Source: Gardnerella vaginalis | GTDB lineage: Bacteria > Actinomycetota > Actinomycetes > Actinomycetales > Bifidobacteriaceae | NCBI RefSeq assembly: GCF_001563665.1 | Contig: NZ_KQ961853.1 | Location: 1-21,546, forward strand | Length of the DNA stretch: 21,546 bases | Reading direction: 5' to 3' | Shown here: positions 17,772 through 21,546 of the stretch, in pieces | Layout of the letters: every line of letters starts with the position of its first letter | Position numbering within the stretch: position 1 is the first letter of the stretch | Made by a program: the position numbers and the translations under genes | The notes under the pieces: model-generated | Database searches by the model: none | Told to the model about the DNA's origin: nothing | The model's input: only the letters and a program-made list of their open reading frames with translations

Positions 17772-17901
17772 TGATACGATGATAATCATTGTTAAAACGT
17801 CAATATAAAAAGTCATCTTACTCATGCAAAACTGTAAAATGTTAATAATGAGTCATGGCAAGTCGTTACGATAGAACGAACGATAACAACGAAAGGCAAT
17901 T

Positions 17902-20577
17902 ATGTTTGAAAGGTTCACTGACCGCGCTAGACGCGTAATTGTGTTAGCGCAAGAAGAAGCTCGCGCACTTCAGCATAATTACATTGGTACTGAACATATT
18001 TTACTCGGGCTTATTCGCGAAGGCGAAGGAATCGCAGCTAAAGCTTTAAGTGCTAAAGGCGTAGAGTTAGATAGTACTCGTAAACAGGTTGAAGAAATGA
18101 TTGGCAAGGGTACAGTATCCCCGAATGGCCATATACCTTTCACTCCTCATGCTAAACAAGTATTAGAATTAAGTTTACGAGAAGCTTTGCAATTAGGTCA
18201 TAGCTATATTGGCACTGAACATATTTTACTCGGGCTTATTCGCGAAGGCGAAGGAATAGGAACTCAAGTTCTTATTAAGATGGAAGTCGATATCAATGAT
18301 CTTCGCGGAACATGCATGGACATGATTCGTGGCAATTCTGGCATTCCTTCTGAAAACGATAAAGATTTGGCTAACGCTGGAGGAGTGCAAGATAAAGCAA
18401 ATCAATCCGGATCCGCATTATTAGATCAATTTGGTAGAAATCTCACAGTTGAAGCTCGCGAATCTAAACTCGATCCTGTTATTGGTCGTTCTAGAGAAAT
18501 TGAACGTGTTATGGTAGTTCTATCTAGACGAACTAAGAATAATCCAGTTCTTATTGGGGATCCTGGTGTTGGTAAAACAGCAGTTGTAGAAGGTTTAGCG
18601 CAAAAAATCGTTGCTGGAGATGTTCCTGAAACTCTAAAAAATAAACAAGTTTATTCACTTGATTTAGGGTCAATGATTGCAGGTTCTAGATACAGAGGCG
18701 ATTTTGAGGAACGATTGAAAAAAGTTTTGAAAGAAATCAAAACTCGTGGAGATATTGTTCTTTTTATTGATGAAATTCACACTATCGTTGGAGCTGGTTC
18801 TGCAGATGGCGCATTAGGCGCATCCGATATGCTAAAGCCTATGCTTGCACGTGGTGAACTTCAAACAATTGGTGCTACTACTACAGATGAATATAGAAAG
18901 TACATTGAAAAAGATGCTGCTTTAGAGCGTCGTTTCCAGCCTATTCAGGTTCATGAGCCTACTATTGCTGAAACGATTGAGATTCTTAAAGGTTTGCGTG
19001 ATCGTTACGAGAATCATCATCATGTGACTATTACTGATAATGCTTTGCAATCTGCAGCAGAAATGTCTGCACGATATATTCAAGATCGTCATCTACCAGA
19101 TAAAGCTATTGATCTTATCGATGAAGCTGGAGCACGTTTGCGTATTAAGCGTTTAACTGAGCCTCCTGAGTTGAAAGAACTTGATAATAAGATTTCTAAA
19201 CTTTCTAAAAAGAAAGATGAAGCAATTAAAAATCAAGACTTTGAACATGCTGCTGATTTGCGAGATGAGCAAGAAAAGCTTGAAGAAGATCGAAAGTCTA
19301 AAGAAAAAGCTTGGCGTGAAGGTGAATCACGCGTGAATATGGTTGTTGATGAAGATGTTATTGCATCTGTTGTATCTAGTACAACTGGTATTCCTGTTGT
19401 TAAGTTGACTCAAGCTGAATCTAAGAAACTGCTTAATATGGAAGATGAACTTCATAAGCGTATTATTGGACAAGACGAAGCGATTTCTGCATTATCACGA
19501 TCTATTAGACGTGCTCGAGTTGGATTGAAAGATCCTCAACGACCAGCTGGTTCGTTTATTTTTGCAGGTCCTACTGGTGTTGGCAAAACTGAATTGGCTA
19601 AAACTTTAGCACAATTCTTGTTTGATGATGAGAATGCTTTAATTCGTGTTGATATGTCTGAATTTGCTGAAAAGTACGCAGCTTCACGTCTTTTCGGTGC
19701 TCCTCCAGGATACGTAGGATACGAAGAAGGTGGAGAATTAACTGAAAAAGTTCGTAGGAAGCCGTTCTCAGTAGTACTTTTTGATGAGATTGAAAAAGCT
19801 CATCCGGATATTTTCAATACTTTGTTACAAGTATTAGACGATGGTCATTTAACTGATGGACAAGGTCGTAAAGTAGATTTCAAAAATACGATTATTATCC
19901 TAACAACAAATCTCGGTACTAGAGATATTGCTAAGGCTGCTACAACTGGCTTTACTTTGGGTAATAACGATGATTCTACATATCAACGTATGAAGCTTCA
20001 GGTTAATTCTGAGTTGAAGAAACACTTCCGTCCAGAGTTTCTTAATCGATTGGACGATACTATTGTATTCCGTCAGCTTACAGAATCTGAAGTGCGACAA
20101 ATTGTTGATTTGGATTTGAATAATCTTAATGATAGATTATTCGATCATCATATGTCGATTGAACTTACTGATAACGCTAAAACTTTGCTTACACAAAAAG
20201 GATTTGATCCGCTTTTAGGTGCTCGTCCTTTGCGTAGAGTTATTCAAAGAGAAATTGAAGATTCAATTTCCGAACAGATTCTTCGCGGAAATCTTGTTGA
20301 TGGCGAGCGCATTATGGTTGATTCTGAAGGTGAAGGATTGCTAGGGGAGTTTACTCTTAAAGGAGTGCCTTTCAGTGACGATGAGTCTAAGCTTGATGAT
20401 GTGAAGAAGAATTGTGATATTCACTCTAATGATTCTTCGAGTGAGCTTGATGATTCTAGCGAATCTAGTGAATCAAGCGATTCCGATGAGTCTGGCGAGT
20501 CTAGTGAGTCTAGTGGAGAAACGCATCCAGAATCTTATAGCAATGAGGATTCTTCTACTGATAAATCAAATAATTAA
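17902..20577 (+). CDS. clpC: ATP-dependent Clp protease ATP-binding subunit ClpC
   Basis: Hexameric AAA+ unfoldase that feeds proteins to ClpP; cytosolic. The 891-residue protein has: two ClpN repeats (about 1-145), ATPase domain 1 with Walker A GDPGVGKT (219-226) and Walker B FIDE (288-291), a UVR-like middle coiled coil (about 425-460), ATPase domain 2 with Walker A GPTGVGKT (556-563) and Walker B VVLFDE, and the C-terminal small domain ending near 820. The last ~65 residues are a Ser/Asp/Glu-rich tail, longer than in typical ClpC proteins of ~810-850 residues. The ATG has AAAGG upstream. Its own transcript is likely, given a 130-nt gap before it and a strong terminator after it. No obvious HspR or CIRCE site lies in the gap; control by ClgR, known in actinobacteria, cannot be shown. 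Confidence 0.98.
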   Translation: MFERFTDRARRVIVLAQEEARALQHNYIGTEHILLGLIREGEGIAAKALSAKGVELDSTRKQVEEMIGKGTVSPNGHIPFTPHAKQVLELSLREALQLGHSYIGTEHILLGLIREGEGIGTQVLIKMEVDINDLRGTCMDMIRGNSGIPSENDKDLANAGGVQDKANQSGSALLDQFGRNLTVEARESKLDPVIGRSREIERVMVVLSRRTKNNPVLIGDPGVGKTAVVEGLAQKIVAGDVPETLKNKQVYSLDLGSMIAGSRYRGDFEERLKKVLKEIKTRGDIVLFIDEIHTIVGAGSADGALGASDMLKPMLARGELQTIGATTTDEYRKYIEKDAALERRFQPIQVHEPTIAETIEILKGLRDRYENHHHVTITDNALQSAAEMSARYIQDRHLPDKAIDLIDEAGARLRIKRLTEPPELKELDNKISKLSKKKDEAIKNQDFEHAADLRDEQEKLEEDRKSKEKAWREGESRVNMVVDEDVIASVVSSTTGIPVVKLTQAESKKLLNMEDELHKRIIGQDEAISALSRSIRRARVGLKDPQRPAGSFIFAGPTGVGKTELAKTLAQFLFDDENALIRVDMSEFAEKYAASRLFGAPPGYVGYEEGGELTEKVRRKPFSVVLFDEIEKAHPDIFNTLLQVLDDGHLTDGQGRKVDFKNTIIILTTNLGTRDIAKAATTGFTLGNNDDSTYQRMKLQVNSELKKHFRPEFLNRLDDTIVFRQLTESEVRQIVDLDLNNLNDRLFDHHMSIELTDNAKTLLTQKGFDPLLGARPLRRVIQREIEDSISEQILRGNLVDGERIMVDSEGEGLLGEFTLKGVPFSDDESKLDDVKKNCDIHSNDSSSELDDSSESSESSDSDESGESSESSGETHPESYSNEDSSTDKSNN
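17989..18257 (+). repeat. 44-bp perfect direct repeat inside clpC
   Basis: Positions 17989-18032 and 18214-18257 are identical over 44 bases. They encode the same stretch of each ClpN repeat ([14 protein letters not shown]), 75 codons apart. Confidence 0.9.
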
Positions 20578-20601
20578 ATAAATTCATTTAATTAAAAATT
20601 T

Positions 20602-20659
20602 AAGATAACTCTTTATTCATCCAATTTCGATGTAAAGAGTTATCTTTTATTTTTTAATT
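20602..20659 (+). terminator. Intrinsic terminator of clpC
   Basis: A perfect 14-bp stem (20602-20615 with 20633-20646) and 17-nt loop, followed by TTATTTTTTAATTT. It lies 24 nt after the clpC stop. Confidence 0.9.
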
Positions 20660-20687
20660 TATATATAGTACGAGTTATTATAAAACT

Positions 20688-20756
20688 AACGCGAGGGCCT
20701 CGCAGCTGCCGTTTACGTCAGATTGTTAGTCGAGGGGTCCCCTCGCACTTTTTGTT
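20688..20756 (+). ncRNA. Possible small RNA or attenuator with GC-rich hairpins
   Basis: In an AT-rich setting, a compact element starts with the palindrome GCGAGGGCCTCGC and ends with CGAGGGGTCCCCTCG, then CACTTTTTGTTTT, an intrinsic terminator. The 5' GCGAGGG can also pair with the 3' CCCTCGC, so two exclusive folds exist. A TATTAT box at 20676-20681 would start a transcript right at the element. It is not a tRNA: the span is 56 nt and lacks the T-loop. No known RNA family is recognised. Confidence 0.4.
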
Positions 20757-20774
20757 TTAAGACTATTTTCTAGT

Positions 20775-20794
20775 GGAATAACCCGGAATAACCC
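20775..20794. repeat. 10-bp perfect tandem duplication
   Basis: GGAATAACCC occurs twice in a row between the hairpin element and the orphan gene. Nothing else is evident in the 20757-20863 stretch. Confidence 0.8.
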
Positions 20795-20863
20795 TATTTT
20801 GGTCTATATCACCTATTTTTAATATAAAATTTAAGTGTTACTGTGTTATAGGCTAAAATTTAT

Positions 20864-21151
20864 TTATTCATCTGGGGAATGAACTTTACGCGGGACTCCT
20901 AAATCATCTGCTATATCGTCATGTATATCGCCGCACTCATAAGGCTCTAGCAGGTTATAGGCTTCTATTAACAACTCTTTAGGCGCGCTCTTGTGCAGCC
21001 ATGCGTCTACTAAATAAATATCAATTGCAACTGACGGTTCTCCTGCGTCAATAGCATCATTAGCAAATTCTTTGGAAAATTCACTCATATATGGCTCACC
21101 ATATGGACGAAGTTTCTCAGCCATTTCATAACAAAGTTTCATTATGTCCAT
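20864..21151 (-). CDS. Orphan 95-residue acidic protein
   Basis: A small, soluble, mostly helical protein rich in Asp and Glu, with no membrane segment or signal peptide. I do not recognise its family. The size, acidity and position by a tRNA would fit an immunity-type or phage-related protein, but that is speculation. The ATG at 21151 has GAGGAG about 9 nt upstream, which supports expression; an in-frame ATG 9 nt further in is an alternative. A TATAAT box lies 78 nt upstream on the same strand. The local palindrome near 20691-20703 may end its transcript. No partner gene is next to it. Confidence 0.7.
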   Translation of the reverse strand: MDIMKLCYEMAEKLRPYGEPYMSEFSKEFANDAIDAGEPSVAIDIYLVDAWLHKSAPKELLIEAYNLLEPYECGDIHDDIADDLGVPRKVHSPDE

Positions 21152-21229
21152 TATTTTTTCTCCTCTCTTCTTAACATTTACGAGTGTTTATTTTCGCGGC
21201 TTTCTCTTCTTCTTTTTCGTTTCTATATA

Positions 21230-21259
21230 ATTATATTCACTTTAAAAATCCGAAAACAA
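21230..21259 (-). promoter_or_regulatory. Candidate promoter of the orphan gene
   Basis: On the minus strand, TTGTTT (21259-21254), 18 nt, then TATAAT (21235-21230). It would start transcription near 21223, giving a ~72-nt leader. Confidence 0.45.
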
Positions 21260-21311
21260 TGATTTTTATAGTCTTTCTCTTAGAGTGTTTTAACAATTAT
21301 TAGTGCATAAG

Positions 21312-21365
21312 TAATCATATGAAGTAGTAAATGATAATCATATTGGAGTAATCACAAGGAGTAGT
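21312..21365 (+). repeat. Degenerate TAATCA...AGTA repeats in noncoding region
   Basis: Three copies begin at 21312, 21335 and 21349: TAATCA followed within about 10 nt by GAAGTAG, GGAGTA or GGAGTAG. The 21152-21512 stretch holds no gene that I can support apart from these, the orphan-gene promoter and the tRNA promoter. Confidence 0.4.
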
Positions 21366-21442
21366 GAACTGCAATACTTAAACTAGATATGGATATATCA
21401 GCAGAAAAATACATATAGCGACACGCCAGAACATGAAATAAC

Positions 21443-21470
21443 TTGCATTTGCAAATATTTCGAGTATAGT
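21443..21470 (+). promoter_or_regulatory. Candidate tRNA promoter
   Basis: TTGCAT, 16 nt, TATAGT (5 of 6 at -10). The start would be near 21477, 36 nt before the tRNA. A 10-bp palindrome ATTTGCAAAT overlaps the -35 side. Confidence 0.45.
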
Positions 21471-21512
21471 AGTTACTCGTGCTTGTGAGCTGAGTTTTCA
21501 GTAAAAAGCATC

Positions 21513-21546
21513 GCGGACATAGCTTAGTTGGTAAAGCGCGACCTTG
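21513..21546 (+). tRNA. tRNA, 5' part only, probably tRNA-Gly(GCC)
   Basis: The 34 bases present show acceptor arm GCGGACA, TA at positions 8-9, D-arm GCTTAGTTGGTAAAGC and the anticodon 5' stem with CGACC-TT-G. The window ends at the first anticodon base, G34. The sequence matches the usual actinobacterial tRNA-Gly(GCC) pattern, but anticodon bases 2 and 3 lie outside. Confidence 0.9.

Noticed and set aside
17840..17900. Possible LexA-like or ClgR-like site before clpC (ACGATAGAACGAACGATAAC)
   Set aside because: Only short direct repeats of ACGATA; the arms do not match a known operator on inspection.
20691..20746. tRNA-like reading of the GC-rich element (perfect 7-bp acceptor-like pairing)
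   Set aside because: Only 56 nt, no T-loop GGTTC motif, and no D-arm; the ends pair because of a hairpin/terminator structure.

Overview
The window looks like a chromosomal segment of an AT-rich member of the Bifidobacteriaceae, most likely Gardnerella. This is an inference from gene content and order (LytR_C protein next to groEL; cold-shock protein, DUF3027 and clpC in a row; a MoxR/DUF58/VWA cluster), Actinobacteria-type families, and low GC with strong Shine-Dalgarno sequences. No database search was possible.

Left part (about 199-7900, minus strand): an operon-like run transcribed right to left. Its order is a MoxR AAA+ ATPase, a DUF58 protein, a small membrane protein, two membrane-anchored von Willebrand A proteins, a membrane protein with an Asn/Ser-rich tail, a small protein with a W-x-G motif, and a large alpha/beta hydrolase with a GHSQG nucleophile elbow. 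Five of the junctions are 4-nt ATGA stop/start overlaps or nearly so, which points to translational coupling. The design suggests a MoxR-driven chaperone/assembly module working with VWA proteins at the membrane and a hydrolase that may be exported or act at the envelope. ung (uracil-DNA glycosylase) lies just upstream on the same strand.

Middle part (about 8750-13060): a membrane-anchored LytR_C protein, then groEL preceded by two tandem CIRCE operators. The groEL terminator hairpin and a noncoding AT-rich stretch with a 9-bp tandem array follow. Next come a lone ESAT-6-like WXG100 gene on the minus strand and a secreted, membrane-anchored TPM-like protein on the plus strand.

Right part (about 13230-20650, plus strand): an OmpR-type response regulator with its histidine kinase, then a long cold-shock protein, a DUF3027 protein and clpC. 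The clpC gene carries an unusual Ser/Glu-rich C-terminal tail and ends in a clear intrinsic terminator.

The last 900 bases hold a GC-rich double-hairpin/terminator element that could be a small RNA, a 95-residue orphan gene on the minus strand, a noncoding stretch with degenerate repeats, and the 5' half of a tRNA (probably tRNA-Gly) cut by the window end. General themes are protein quality control (GroEL, ClpC, MoxR), envelope or export proteins of the WXG class, and recurring 9-bp tandem repeats both inside and outside genes.
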